Of a stretch of DNA of 64,000 bases, positions 36,857 to 46,492 are shown piece after piece. This stretch comes from Shimia sp. R9_2 (lineage in GTDB: Bacteria; Pseudomonadota; Alphaproteobacteria; Rhodobacterales; Rhodobacteraceae). Location: contig NZ_JAGHRO010000010.1 of assembly GCF_017743735.1 (NCBI RefSeq), positions 1-64,000 on the forward strand, written 5' to 3'. Under the pieces are notes generated by a model. That model was not told the DNA's origin and searched no databases. It worked only from the letters and a program-made list of their open reading frames with translations. The stretch's first letter is position 1; every line of letters starts with the position of its first letter. The position numbers were made by a program, and so were the translations under genes.

Positions 36857-38344
36857 TTAAACATAAGCCTTGAGAGCAGCTAGGCTGCCCGACTGAAAAA
36901 TCAACGCGTGCCAATGCGTAAATGCCTCAGAAAAAGCCTTGTTCTTCGACAGATCTCCATAAATCTCATGCATGCTAAGCCATGTCGATGGGTCGGCTTT
37001 GCTTCTTTGCGCCATTTCTGTAAGCCGGTCCCAATTGGGATCGTTTGGTGAGATGGTCTCGCCGTTTTCGCGGGCTCCCAGACACATACGCGCCCAAAGC
37101 GCTTCGACCAGAGCAAGGCCTGAAATAGAACCGCCAGCCGCCGCAGCATCTCTCACAGTCGGAAGCACGAACCCGGGATGACGTGAGGACCCATCAAAGG
37201 CGACCCGTCGTGTTGTGTCTTTTATTTTAGGGTTTGCGAAGCGAGCCTCAATCAGAGAAAGGTAGTCTGAGGGTGTCATCCCATCAACCCCCTCAACATG
37301 CGGCAGCACCTCTTGTGCCTGTACTTTGTAAAAAAATGCGGAGATTTCTGGGTGCGCCATGCAATCCGAGATTGTCGAAAGGTTCAGCACTTCCCCAACA
37401 TTGGCAAGCATCTGGTGCCCGGCATTGAGCATGCGGATTTTCATGCGTTCATAGGCATGAACATCCTCGGTGATGGTGACACCGGCCTGCTCCCAAGGCG
37501 GGCGGCCAGCGCAAAACTCATCCTGAAGTACCCATTGACGAAAGTTTTCATGCGTAACAGGAGCGGCATCATTAATGCCAATGCTCCGTGTCATTGCCCT
37601 CTCGGCGTCGCCGGTAGCTGGCACGATGCAATCGACCATCGCATTGGGAAATGCCGCGTTTTTGTCGATCCAATCTGCGAGATCCGGATCAGACAGCCTT
37701 GCCAACCCAACGACTGTGCTGCGTAAAACATCACCGTTGTTTTGGAGATTGTCACAACTCTGCCCGGTAAACGGGAGCATCCCGGCTAAATAGCGGGCGC
37801 GATAGGCGGCAACTATGGCTCCGAACGCTGTCTTTGGCTGATCTGGGTGTGCAACATCGTGCATGATATCAGGATGCGCTGTATTCAGAGCGCCGTCCTC
37901 AGATTGATAATATCCCCCTTCAGTGACGGTGAGCGATACAATACGGATGCGCGCGTCACTCATTGCTTTGATTAGCGGTCCGTTGGTTGGGGCCACTTCC
38001 ACAAAGTCAATCATAGGTCCAACGACCTCGATGGCTGAACTTTCGGGATCCAACTCAATCAGTGTGCTCAGACAGTCTTGTGCCAGCAGATTTTTTCGCA
38101 TCTCTGCATCATTTGACCGAACACCTGCCCCGATGATACCCCAATCCATGGCAAGCCCTTGCTGCATCAGGCGGTGCAAATACCAAGACTGATGCGCTCT
38201 GTGGAAATTTCCAAGCCCGATATGAACAATCCCGGGCGTGATCGCGCTCCGGTCATAGGTTGGGGTGATGACGTTGGCAGGCAGGCGTCCAAGCGCACCA
38301 TTGGTCAAATCAACTGCGGGCGTTTTTGAAGCCGGTGTCTTCAT
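36857..38344 (-). CDS. mtlK: Mannitol 2-dehydrogenase
   Basis: A 495-residue polyol-specific long-chain dehydrogenase. The catalytic signature K-x4-N-x2-H is visible in KIRMLNAGH, and the N-terminal GIVHIGLGNFHRAHQ is the NAD-binding segment of the family. It oxidises mannitol (often also arabitol) to the ketose. ATG 38344 overlaps the smoS stop by four bases. It is the last gene of the operon, as in Rhodobacter sphaeroides. Confidence 0.92.
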   Translation of the reverse strand: MKTPASKTPAVDLTNGALGRLPANVITPTYDRSAITPGIVHIGLGNFHRAHQSWYLHRLMQQGLAMDWGIIGAGVRSNDAEMRKNLLAQDCLSTLIELDPESSAIEVVGPMIDFVEVAPTNGPLIKAMSDARIRIVSLTVTEGGYYQSEDGALNTAHPDIMHDVAHPDQPKTAFGAIVAAYRARYLAGMLPFTGQSCDNLQNNGDVLRSTVVGLARLSDPDLADWIDKNAAFPNAMVDCIVPATGDAERAMTRSIGINDAAPVTHENFRQWVLQDEFCAGRPPWEQAGVTITEDVHAYERMKIRMLNAGHQMLANVGEVLNLSTISDCMAHPEISAFFYKVQAQEVLPHVEGVDGMTPSDYLSLIEARFANPKIKDTTRRVAFDGSSRHPGFVLPTVRDAAAAGGSISGLALVEALWARMCLGARENGETISPNDPNWDRLTEMAQRSKADPSTWLSMHEIYGDLSKNKAFSEAFTHWHALIFQSGSLAALKAYV

Positions 38345-39114
38345 CAACTCATCCAATTCCCGCCATCAACATTGTAAGTCTGCGCAACAACGTAGTTTGC
38401 CTCTTCGCTGGCTAGGAAGACAGCCATGCCACAAAGATCTTCAGCAGTTCCCATCCGGCCAAATGGCACCGCATCCCCAACTTCTTTCTTCTTTTGTCCG
38501 AGAGGCTTACCTTCGTATTTGGCGAAAAGAGCATCTACGCCCACCCAATGCTCGCCATCGACCACACCAGGTGCGATCGCATTCACGTTGATGCCGTGTT
38601 CTATCAAATTCAGGCCAGCAGATTGCGTCAGAGAAATCACCGCGGCTTTGCTCGCACAGTAGACCCCCACTAGGCTTTCACCGCGGCGCCCGGCTTGACT
38701 GGCCATATTGATAATACGGCCCTTCACACCGTTTTCGATCATATGGCGTGCCACAGCCTGAAGCGTGAACAATGTGCCGGCAACATTGATGTCAAACACA
38801 CGAGAATAATCTGCTCGGGTAATGTCGCAGATGGGCGCTGCGCTAAAGATCGCGGCATTGTTTATCAGTATGTCAATCTTGCCAAAGGCTTCAATTGTCG
38901 CAGCAACCGCCGCGTCAATGCTCGCCTGTTCTGAAACATCCATCTCAACGGGGATCGCAGCATCGCCAATGGACTGGGCTACCGCTTCCGCCAAATTTAC
39001 GTCGATATCTGCAATGGCCACGCGAGCACCTTCATCGACATATGCTTTTGCAAATGCCAATCCGATGCCCCGCCCAGCCCCGGTAATCAAAGCGTTTTTC
39101 CCAGAAAGTCTCAT
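38344..39114 (-). CDS. smoS: Sorbitol dehydrogenase (SDR family)
   Basis: A 256-residue short-chain dehydrogenase. The cofactor motif TGAGRGIG is at about 11-18, NNAA is near 86 and the catalytic YCASK is at about 152. The C-terminal AQTYNVDGGNWMS and the internal NMASQAGRRGESLVGVYCASKAA match SmoS of R. sphaeroides very closely. It oxidises D-sorbitol to fructose (galactitol is also accepted by the known enzyme). ATG 39114 overlaps the smoK stop as TGATG. Confidence 0.93.
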   Translation of the reverse strand: MRLSGKNALITGAGRGIGLAFAKAYVDEGARVAIADIDVNLAEAVAQSIGDAAIPVEMDVSEQASIDAAVAATIEAFGKIDILINNAAIFSAAPICDITRADYSRVFDINVAGTLFTLQAVARHMIENGVKGRIINMASQAGRRGESLVGVYCASKAAVISLTQSAGLNLIEHGINVNAIAPGVVDGEHWVGVDALFAKYEGKPLGQKKKEVGDAVPFGRMGTAEDLCGMAVFLASEEANYVVAQTYNVDGGNWMS

Positions 39115-40118
39115 CACACAATCCGCAGTCCATCAGCACCAAAGCGGTGAATCTCTTCGGCGCGCGGGTTAAGATGAATGGTGTCGCCATGTCTAAGGCT
39201 GACATCCCCGATAGCGCGCACCGTCAGTGTTTCCGCCAATCCCGTATTGTGGATGTGGAAAAACGTATCCGAGCCCAGATGCTCTGCGACACCAACGGTG
39301 CCTTGCCATTGGCCATCCGTTTCGACCACATCGATATGCTCGGGGCGGATGCCAATGGTATGAGCGTTGAGTTTTTGCGCTTCACTGCCCGTAAGAAGGT
39401 TCATTTTCGGCGAGCCAATGAAGCCTGCCACAAAGGTATTGCGGGGGGTTCGGTAGAGCTCAAGCGGAGAACCGACTTGTTCGATAACGCCTGCCTGAAG
39501 CACCACAATCTTGTCGGCCATCGTCATTGCTTCAACCTGATCATGCGTCACATAGATCATGGTAGTTTTCAGACGCTCATGCAGCTCGCTGATTTCCAAC
39601 CGCATACCCACACGCAGCGCTGCGTCCAGGTTTGAAAGCGGCTCATCAAAGAGGAATGCGGCCGGCTCGCGCACGATGGCTCGGCCAATTGCGACACGCT
39701 GGCGCTGACCACCGGAAAGCTGGCCGGGGCGGCGGTCCAAATAATCACTAAGGTTCAGGACCGAAGCAGCCGCTTCTACGCGCTTGTCGATTTCCGCCTT
39801 TTCAAGTTTCGCCATCCGCAATGGGAAGGCGATGTTCTTGCGCACCGTCATATGCGGATAAAGCGCGTACGACTGAAAGACCATCGCAAGACCGCGCTTG
39901 GCAGGCACCACGCCAGTTGCGTCTTCTCCGTCAATATCGATATGTCCACTGGTGATATCCTCAAGTCCGGCGATCAGACGCAGCAAAGTGGATTTACCGC
40001 AGCCAGAAGGGCCAACGAAAACGGTGAATTCTCCATCCTGGATGGTCAGATCGAGTGGCGGGATCACCTCGGTGCTGCCGAAGCTTTTGGAGACTTGCTT
40101 GAGTTGAATTTGTCCCAT
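39114..40118 (-). CDS. smoK: Polyol ABC transporter ATPase
   Basis: A 334-residue MalK-type ATPase: Walker [10 protein letters not shown], signature [15 protein letters not shown], Walker [15 protein letters not shown], the switch histidine in [11 protein letters not shown] and a C-terminal TOBE domain with [10 protein letters not shown]. It powers the sorbitol/mannitol importer SmoEFG and lies between smoG and smoS in the operon. Confidence 0.93.
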   Translation of the reverse strand: MGQIQLKQVSKSFGSTEVIPPLDLTIQDGEFTVFVGPSGCGKSTLLRLIAGLEDITSGHIDIDGEDATGVVPAKRGLAMVFQSYALYPHMTVRKNIAFPLRMAKLEKAEIDKRVEAAASVLNLSDYLDRRPGQLSGGQRQRVAIGRAIVREPAAFLFDEPLSNLDAALRVGMRLEISELHERLKTTMIYVTHDQVEAMTMADKIVVLQAGVIEQVGSPLELYRTPRNTFVAGFIGSPKMNLLTGSEAQKLNAHTIGIRPEHIDVVETDGQWQGTVGVAEHLGSDTFFHIHNTGLAETLTVRAIGDVSLRHGDTIHLNPRAEEIHRFGADGLRIV

Positions 40119-40130
40119 GTATTAGCTTCC

Positions 40131-40961
40131 TTATTTAACAGCGCCGAATGTGAGGCCGCGGACGAGTTGTTTCTGGCTAAACCAGCCAAGAATGAGGATG
40201 GGGGCAATCGCCATCGTGGACGCCGCGCTTAACTTCGCAAAAAATAGACCTTCGGGGCTGGAATAACTCGCAATAAATGCCGTGAGCGGAGCCGCATTTG
40301 CTGCGGTGAGATTGAGGGTCCAGAAGGCTTCATTCCAAGCTAAGATAAAGTTCAGAAGAAGGGTCGATGCGATGCCAGGCACAGCCATCGGTGTGAGCAC
40401 ATAGAGCAGTTCTTCTTTCAGCGTGGCACCGTCCATACGGGCCGCTTCCAGTATCTCACCGGGGATTTCCTTGAAATATGTGTAGAGCATCCAGACAATG
40501 ATCGGCAGATTGATCAGCATCAGCACGACCATAAGACCGCCTCGAGTGTCCAAAAGGTTGAATTCCACAAAGATGAGCGAAATCGGGTATAGAACACCCA
40601 CCGCAGGTAGCATCTTCGTAGACAGCATCCAGAGCAGGATATCCTTGGTGCGCCTGGAGGGCACGAACGCCATGGACCAAGCAGCAGGGATCGCGATCAG
40701 AATGCCCAGAATGGTAGAGCCGCCAGCGATAATCACCGAATTCCAAAGGAATTTCATGTAGTCAGAACGCTCTTGCACAATGGCATAGTTTTCCAGCGTC
40801 CAGTCAAATGCAAAGAAAAGCGGAGGATCGTTGATGGCTTGGGCTTCCGTTTTGAAACTTGTCAAAATTGTCCAATAGATCGGGAAGAAGATGATCAGCG
40901 CAACAGCCCAAGCAGCAGCTGTGGTGACGATCTTGCGGTGCGGTGTTACAGAGCGTGCCAT
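40131..40961 (-). CDS. smoG: Polyol ABC transporter permease
   Basis: A 276-residue permease with about six hydrophobic segments and the EAA loop LEAARMDGATLKEELLYVLTPMAVPG. It forms the pore with SmoF. The order E-F-G-K-S-mtlK is that of the characterised R. sphaeroides operon. Confidence 0.92.
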   Translation of the reverse strand: MARSVTPHRKIVTTAAAWAVALIIFFPIYWTILTSFKTEAQAINDPPLFFAFDWTLENYAIVQERSDYMKFLWNSVIIAGGSTILGILIAIPAAWSMAFVPSRRTKDILLWMLSTKMLPAVGVLYPISLIFVEFNLLDTRGGLMVVLMLINLPIIVWMLYTYFKEIPGEILEAARMDGATLKEELLYVLTPMAVPGIASTLLLNFILAWNEAFWTLNLTAANAAPLTAFIASYSSPEGLFFAKLSAASTMAIAPILILGWFSQKQLVRGLTFGAVK

Positions 40962-40973
40962 GTTGCGCCCCTC

Positions 40974-41852
40974 TTAAGCGTCGAGATTTTTGCCGACGAT
41001 GCGCATCAGGAAGATCGCAACGAGATTGGCAAGAATGATTGCGTAAACACCACCGGCAGAGCCAAGGCCGATATTTTGACTGTCAATGACGCGCTGAAAG
41101 ATCAGATAGGTCAGCGTGCGAGTTCCAAAGGCCCCACCGGTGGTAACAAAGATTTCCGCAAAGATAGACAGTAGGAAGATTGTCTGGATGAGTATCACGA
41201 TCGTGATCGCCCGAGCCAGATGCGGCAGGATGATGTGCCAAAAGCGCTTCAAGGTGGGAGCACCATCCATTTCGGCTGCTTCAAGCTGCTCCCGGTCCAA
41301 CGATTGAATCGCGGTGAGCAAAATGAGCGTTGCGAAGGGCAACCACTGCCACGAAACAATGAGGATGATAGAGCCAAGCGAAACATCTTGGAGCCACGCC
41401 ACAGGCTCTGCTCCGAAGAACCGCCATAAATGTGCAAAAATGCCATTCACAGGGTCCATCAGCATGTTTTTCCATACCAATGCGGAGACCGTTGGCATGA
41501 CAAAGAAAGGCGCAATAACTAGAATGCGGACCACGCCCTGCCCCCAGATCGGCTGATCCAGAAGCAACGCAAGCAGTATGCCCAAGGCAACTGTGATAAG
41601 CAGGACGCCGCCCACCATCACAAGCGTGGTTTGCACCGCAGGCCAAAATGAACTGGAAGAGAGAAAGCGGCCGTAATTGGCAAAGCCGACCCAATCCAAC
41701 CCACGTTGGATGCTATCGCCTCTCAAAGGTAGATATTTTGTAAAGGAAAACCACAGCGTCATGATCAAGGGCACGAGCATCCACCCCAGAAGCAGGACAA
41801 CCGCTGGCGCCATCATCACGCGGGCAGCAGATCTGGAGGCTTTGGTGGACAT
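40974..41852 (-). CDS. smoF: Polyol ABC transporter permease
   Basis: A 292-residue permease with the EAA loop LEAAEMDGAPTLKRFWHIILPHL and about six hydrophobic segments. I choose ATG 41852, preceded by GGAGAGG, which removes 16 residues of implausible N-terminus from the longest frame. It partners SmoG. Confidence 0.92.
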   Translation of the reverse strand: MSTKASRSAARVMMAPAVVLLLGWMLVPLIMTLWFSFTKYLPLRGDSIQRGLDWVGFANYGRFLSSSSFWPAVQTTLVMVGGVLLITVALGILLALLLDQPIWGQGVVRILVIAPFFVMPTVSALVWKNMLMDPVNGIFAHLWRFFGAEPVAWLQDVSLGSIILIVSWQWLPFATLILLTAIQSLDREQLEAAEMDGAPTLKRFWHIILPHLARAITIVILIQTIFLLSIFAEIFVTTGGAFGTRTLTYLIFQRVIDSQNIGLGSAGGVYAIILANLVAIFLMRIVGKNLDA

Positions 41853-41929
41853 TGGATGGACCTCTCCTGTTGGCGATGATTTCGCCTGTGACCTTAGCAA
41901 ATGTTAGGCAATTGATGAGAGAGATCAGG

Positions 41930-41946
41930 GGCAGCTGTGAGCTGCC
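41930..41946 (-). promoter_or_regulatory. Intercistronic hairpin after smoE
   Basis: A perfect 7-bp stem (GGCAGCT / AGCTGCC) with a three-base loop lies in the smoE-smoF gap, 16 bases after the smoE stop. It is comparable in position to the hairpins after dctP, ugpB and urtA. Confidence 0.55.
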
Positions 41947-41961
41947 ACCTGAATGGGGAGC

Positions 41962-43278
41962 TTAACGGTAACCCGCAGCTTCCATCGCATCGTTTGTGAG
42001 TGCCTGTGCTTTTTCAAGCGCGACGGCAATGCTCTGCTGGCCAGCATAAGCCGCAGAGAACTCTTGGCTCACTTCAGTCGCGATGCCCGCAAACTCCGGA
42101 ATTGCGGCAAATTGAATGCCAACGTACGGGCTGGGATCAACCGTGGAGTCGTTCGGATCGGCAGAAAGAATGGAGTCCAGCGTCATTTTGGCAAAAGGCA
42201 CCGATTGGTAGTTCGGGTTTTCGTACAGAGATGTACGTGCGCCCGGCGGTACATTCGCCCAGCCTTCGTTGGCCGCAACCAATTCAATGTAGCTCTTTGA
42301 GGTTGCCCATTCGATGAATTGTTTGGCTTCTGCTTGTTGTTGTGTACCAGCCGGAATGGCGAGCGCCCAAGCCCAGAGCCAGTTGGACCGTTTGCCGAGG
42401 CCCGTATCCGGTGCGAGCGCAAAACCCACACTGTCCGCAACGGTCGAGTCTTTTGGGTTCGTCACAAAGCTTGCGGCGACCGTCGCATCGATCCACATTC
42501 CGCACTTGCCTTGTTGAAACAACGACAGGTTTTCGTTGAAACCGTTGGTTGCGTAGCCAGTTGGGCCCGCCGCATCCATCATGGTTTTGTAAAAATTCAG
42601 CGTGTTGGCCCAAGCTTCAGTGTCGAACTGGGCATTCCAGTCTTCGTCAAACCAACGGGCACCAAAGGAATTGGACATCGCGGTGATGAACGCTCCGCCT
42701 TCGCCCCAGCCCGCTTTACCGCGCAGACAGATCCCGTTGATTTCGTTGTCCCGATCGGTCATTGCAGCCGCGGCTTCAGCGATAAACTCCCAAGTTGGCG
42801 CTTCAGGCATGTCCAGCCCGGCTTTTTCCATCAGATCTGTGCGGTACATGATCATGGAGCTTTCGCCATAAAATGGTGCGGCATAGAGCGTACCGTTGTG
42901 GGAAAGACCGCCCGCCATCGCAGGCAGGATGTCGTCAACATCATATTCTTCGGAAAGATCATCCAGTGCGACGAGCCAACCGTTCTCGCCCCAAATCGGG
43001 GTCTCATACATGCCGATTGTCATGATGTCGAAAGCCCCACCTTTGGTGGTGATATCCGTTGTTACGCGCTGACGCAGGACGTTTTCCTCGAGCGTCACCC
43101 ACTCGACGTCGATACCGGTCGCTTTGGTGAATTCGTCTGTATAGCCCTGCATGCGGATCATATCGCCATTGTTAACGGTGGCGATTGTGATCGTTTTGGA
43201 GTGGCCGTCTGCGAAAGCGCTGCTTGCTGTGATCAGCGAAAGCGCGGTCGCAGCACAAAGTGTGCTTTTAAAGGACAT
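41962..43278 (-). CDS. smoE: Polyol ABC transporter substrate-binding protein
   Basis: A 438-residue periplasmic receptor with signal peptide MSFKSTLCAATALSLITASSAFA. The mature protein (KTITIATVNNGDMIRMQGYTDEF) is of the extracellular solute-binding family 1 type, matching sorbitol/mannitol-binding SmoE. It is the first structural gene of the operon, 90 bases downstream of the regulator gene, and that gap contains a palindromic operator. Confidence 0.92.
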   Translation of the reverse strand: MSFKSTLCAATALSLITASSAFADGHSKTITIATVNNGDMIRMQGYTDEFTKATGIDVEWVTLEENVLRQRVTTDITTKGGAFDIMTIGMYETPIWGENGWLVALDDLSEEYDVDDILPAMAGGLSHNGTLYAAPFYGESSMIMYRTDLMEKAGLDMPEAPTWEFIAEAAAAMTDRDNEINGICLRGKAGWGEGGAFITAMSNSFGARWFDEDWNAQFDTEAWANTLNFYKTMMDAAGPTGYATNGFNENLSLFQQGKCGMWIDATVAASFVTNPKDSTVADSVGFALAPDTGLGKRSNWLWAWALAIPAGTQQQAEAKQFIEWATSKSYIELVAANEGWANVPPGARTSLYENPNYQSVPFAKMTLDSILSADPNDSTVDPSPYVGIQFAAIPEFAGIATEVSQEFSAAYAGQQSIAVALEKAQALTNDAMEAAGYR

Positions 43279-43344
43279 CCGGTTTCCTCCCTGTTTGGAT
43301 GTGGAAACAGGCTAGCCCTCAACGCGACGCGGCGTCAATAAATT

Positions 43345-43360
43345 TTTTACGCGCGTAAAA
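43345..43360. promoter_or_regulatory. LacI-type operator upstream of smoE
   Basis: TTTTACGCGCGTAAAA is a perfect 16-bp palindrome centred on CG, between the regulator gene and smoE. A variant occurs before the regulator gene itself, supporting a shared repressor. Confidence 0.75.
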
Positions 43361-43368
43361 TTTAGCTC

Positions 43369-44394
43369 TCAAGCTGAATCTCGCAGTATGAGCTGCCCTT
43401 CCAAACGCGTGCTTTTCCAGGGAGATAGCTGGCCTTCTATGGCCAAAAACAAAGCAATTGCAGCCGTTTGAGACACCGCATCATAGTTGTGAGAAATTGT
43501 GGTGAGCGGCGGGCAGGTATAGCGAGAATGGGGATGACCGTCCTGGCCAGCGACCCGAATCGCACAGTCCTGTCCTCTTCCGACACGCACGCCCTGCTCG
43601 TAACATGCAGTCAAAAGACCAATGGCAAGGCGGTCGTTGCTGCAGAGAATAGTGTTTGTCGAAAACCATTTGTTTGTGAGCGCTTCATGGCCTCCGAGCC
43701 GTCCAATCTCCTCAAAGCCCCACCCCTCTCCTTCGACAGACACCACTTCGGGTGTATGGCCAAAGCTCTCCATAGCCGCGATATAAGCCTGGCGACGACG
43801 GTGCGCATTTGGGTTGGCTGGGGTCTTCATTTCAAAGAAACAGGGCGGCTCACCCGTCCGGCACAAATAATCCGTGATGTGCGTGGTGAATTGCACATTG
43901 TCTGATCCGACAAAGGAGAGTCCTATTTCCTCGACACTGCTGTCAAAAATGAGCGTCGGGACCTCAGCGCAAAACGCCTCTAACGCCTTATTGTCGGATG
44001 CCCGCCCCAATGGTGCCAGCAACACACCCGCAGGTTTCAATGAGCGTAAGGTTTGCAACACCTCAACTTCAAGCGCCGTATCGCCGTGCGAGCTGAACAA
44101 TGTCGGGCGGTAGCCAGCCGCGATGCAGCGCTGTTCAAGATTGCGCGCAATTTCGGCAAAATAGGGATCTGAAAGCAATGGCACCACGATCCCGATGTTC
44201 TTTGTGAGCTTACGGTTCTGGTTCATCGCATAGATATTCGGGCGATAATCAAACTGCTCTAGCGCCGCCTCAATCCGGGAGCGCGTACTTGCTCTGACAC
44301 TGGTTGGATCATTAAAGAACTTCGAAAGCGTCGGCCGAGAAATCCCGCTCATGCGTGCGAATTCTTCCATGTTTCGAACTTTCTCGCCTGCCAT
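43369..44394 (-). CDS. LacI-family regulator of the smo operon
   Basis: A 341-residue repressor. The helix-turn-helix reads MEEFARMSGISRPTLSKFF, followed by the hinge EQFDYRPNIYA and a sugar-binding-like domain. It is transcribed in the same direction as smoE, just upstream. Matching palindromes before smoE and before this gene imply control of the operon and autoregulation, with a polyol as the likely inducer. Confidence 0.9.
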   Translation of the reverse strand: MAGEKVRNMEEFARMSGISRPTLSKFFNDPTSVRASTRSRIEAALEQFDYRPNIYAMNQNRKLTKNIGIVVPLLSDPYFAEIARNLEQRCIAAGYRPTLFSSHGDTALEVEVLQTLRSLKPAGVLLAPLGRASDNKALEAFCAEVPTLIFDSSVEEIGLSFVGSDNVQFTTHITDYLCRTGEPPCFFEMKTPANPNAHRRRQAYIAAMESFGHTPEVVSVEGEGWGFEEIGRLGGHEALTNKWFSTNTILCSNDRLAIGLLTACYEQGVRVGRGQDCAIRVAGQDGHPHSRYTCPPLTTISHNYDAVSQTAAIALFLAIEGQLSPWKSTRLEGQLILRDSA

Positions 44395-44454
44395 GAATTA
44401 CACTCCAAATTCTTTGACAGGTAAGATACAAAAATTTCCAGATGCATCAAATTA

Positions 44455-44470
44455 TTTTGCGCGCGGAAAT
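44455..44470. promoter_or_regulatory. Second LacI-type operator, upstream of the regulator gene
   Basis: TTTTGCGCGCGGAAAT differs from the site at 43345-43360 at only three positions and lies about 60 bases before the regulator start. It probably serves autoregulation. Confidence 0.65.
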
Positions 44471-44518
44471 TTTTAATTTGCCAAAATGTGCTGTTGTTCG
44501 CACTCACCAAAACCGGCG

Positions 44519-45594
44519 TCACAGGGCTTTAGAGGTTCTCAACGTCACCGCTTTTCCAGAACGTGCGGCATTTTGAATGGCATCTACCACGTGTAGACTC
44601 AGCAGACCTTCTTCTCCAGAAACGAGCGGCGTCACACCTTCTGCGATGACTTCGACAAAATGATCCAATTGATTGACTAGCGGGTCAGAGGCTTCGGTCA
44701 GATAGTACGTTGCCGATATAGGTGACCACCAGTCAGCATGTCCCTCATGCCGCCAAAGGCGCAAATCCGGGACAGATAGTGCTCCCTCACTTCCCCCAAA
44801 AGGTAGGTGCTTTGATCAGTCGCGGGATAAATCGGGTATTCTTTTGCAGTCAGTTCCCAGCTCCATGGTGACACGACACTGTCCGACACACTCAGCGTTC
44901 CCAGCGCGCCCTGCTTAAATCTCAATATTGCGCTAGCTAGATCTTCGTTTTCAAAGCCTCTCTTGGAAGGGGCGGTTTGAGCCTGAACGCATTCAATTTC
45001 ACCACAAAGGTAACGCAACAAATCTATGTCGTGCACCAAGTTGACAGAAATTGGTCCAGCCCCGTTTTGCTTTCGCCAAGGGGCTTCTTCGAAATAGTCA
45101 TCCGGCTTGTAGAACCAACAAGTGGCATGCACAGCGCGCAGCTCCCCGATTTTGCCTTGCGCGATAAGGTTTTTGGCCTGCCGGATGATGGGGTTGAACC
45201 GCCGGTGATGGCCGACCAATACCGCGACGCCTGCCCTTTTTGCGTCCGCTACAAGTTTTGCAGCTGCTTCGCGGTCGTCTGAAAGTGGCTTTTCTATCAG
45301 TACAGGCACGCCCGCTTTGACACATTCAATTGCTTGTTCAACGTGCAACTTGGTGGGCGTCGATAAAATGATCCCATCTGGTTTGTCGTCAGACATGAGA
45401 TCCGCCAAGTTTTGATAATATCGCGCCCCAAATGACGTAACTTCCGCCGCCACGTCTTTACGAGGATCGACCACCGACACAAGAGTTGCCGACCGGCTGA
45501 ACCCGTTCGCCGCAGCATGGCGGCGCCCAACCAAACCAAAACCTGCAATTGCTATTCGGGCCTTTTGCCCGTTTGTTGGCTGAGATTTCGCCAA
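44519..45594 (-). pseudogene. Gfo/Idh/MocA family oxidoreductase broken by a frameshift
   Basis: The 5' part (45594 down to about 44797) encodes the Rossmann domain (IAIAGFGLVGRRHA) and the EKPLSDD motif, then loses frame. The remaining conserved C-terminus (VPDLRLWRHEGHADWW onward to 44519) continues in another frame. Adding one G to the five-base G-run at 44793-44797 restores a single protein of about 358 residues. It starts at TTG 45594 with AGGAGC upstream. The family contains NAD(P)-dependent dehydrogenases of sugars, inositols and similar compounds. It lies directly upstream of, and collinear with, the smo regulator. A sequencing error is possible. Confidence 0.8.
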
Positions 45595-45795
45595 GGCAGC
45601 TCCTAATCAAGGCAAATATTGCTCCCCATTAGTAGAGCGCTGCCAATGTTAAGAAGCGATATCTGGCAAATCAATAGAATCTGGCTCTTCAAGCCCTGCC
45701 AGTATCTGGCAAACATTCCCCAACGGCCCAGTACAGCAACGCCTAGCTCTCGATTTGGCAACCAACTGCAGTAATTTTCTGACCTCGAACCTGCC
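45595..45795. other. Intergenic region between urtE and the broken oxidoreductase
   Basis: These 201 bases contain two direct copies of TATCTGGCAAA about 50 bases apart and no recognisable gene or terminator. Confidence 0.35.
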
Positions 45796-46491
45796 TCAAA
45801 CGGAAACGCTGCTCAGCAATTCCTTACGGTTCAACTCCTCTTTGGCGCCTGAAAGCATCACCTCCCCGCGCCGCAGAACCACAAAGCGATCCGCCAGCTC
45901 GTAGGCAAAATCGAAATATTGCTCCACTAGAACAATGGCCATTTCACTTTTGTCACGCAGGAGTTTGATCACTTCGCCAATCTGCTGAATGATATTTGGC
46001 TGAATACCCTCTGTCGGTTCGTCCAGCAGCAGGAGTTTGGGTTTTGTGATCAGTGCCCGCGCAATGGCAAGCTGCTGCTGTTGGCCGCCAGATAGATCCC
46101 CACCACGACGTCCCTGCATTTCTTTGAGTACCGGAAAGAGCTCAAACATCTCTTCCGGAACAGCCCTCTCCCCCTTCGGCAGACAATTAAATCCGGTTTC
46201 CATATTCTCCCGCACTGTCAGCAGAGGAAATATCTCACGCCCTTGTGGAACGTAAGCGACGCCTTTGTGCGCAAGCCTCTGCGCGGGTAGAGATGGAAGG
46301 GTTTCGCCATCAAGCGAGAGCGACCCACCAGAACGCGGATGGGTGCCTGAGATGGCCTTGATCAAACTGGTTTTGCCCACGCCATTGGTGCCCATAACAC
46401 AGGTCACCTCACCCTTTTGAGCCTCCATGGAAATCCCGTTCAGGATTTGAGAGTGGCCATAGTGCAGAGTGATATCTTTTAGTGTCAGCAT
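45796..46491 (-). CDS. urtE: Urea ABC transporter ATPase UrtE
   Basis: A 231-residue LivF-like ATPase: Walker A GTNGVGKTS, signature LSGGQQQQLAIARAL, and LLLDEPTEGIQPNIIQQI, the UrtE-typical Walker B context. It pairs with UrtD to drive urea uptake. It lies one base after urtD and is the last gene of the operon. Confidence 0.95.
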   Translation of the reverse strand: MLTLKDITLHYGHSQILNGISMEAQKGEVTCVMGTNGVGKTSLIKAISGTHPRSGGSLSLDGETLPSLPAQRLAHKGVAYVPQGREIFPLLTVRENMETGFNCLPKGERAVPEEMFELFPVLKEMQGRRGGDLSGGQQQQLAIARALITKPKLLLLDEPTEGIQPNIIQQIGEVIKLLRDKSEMAIVLVEQYFDFAYELADRFVVLRRGEVMLSGAKEELNRKELLSSVSV

Positions 46492-46492
46492 C

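Noticed and set aside
42319-43341. 340-codon plus-strand open frame over smoE
   Set aside because: Antisense shadow of the solute-binding protein gene.
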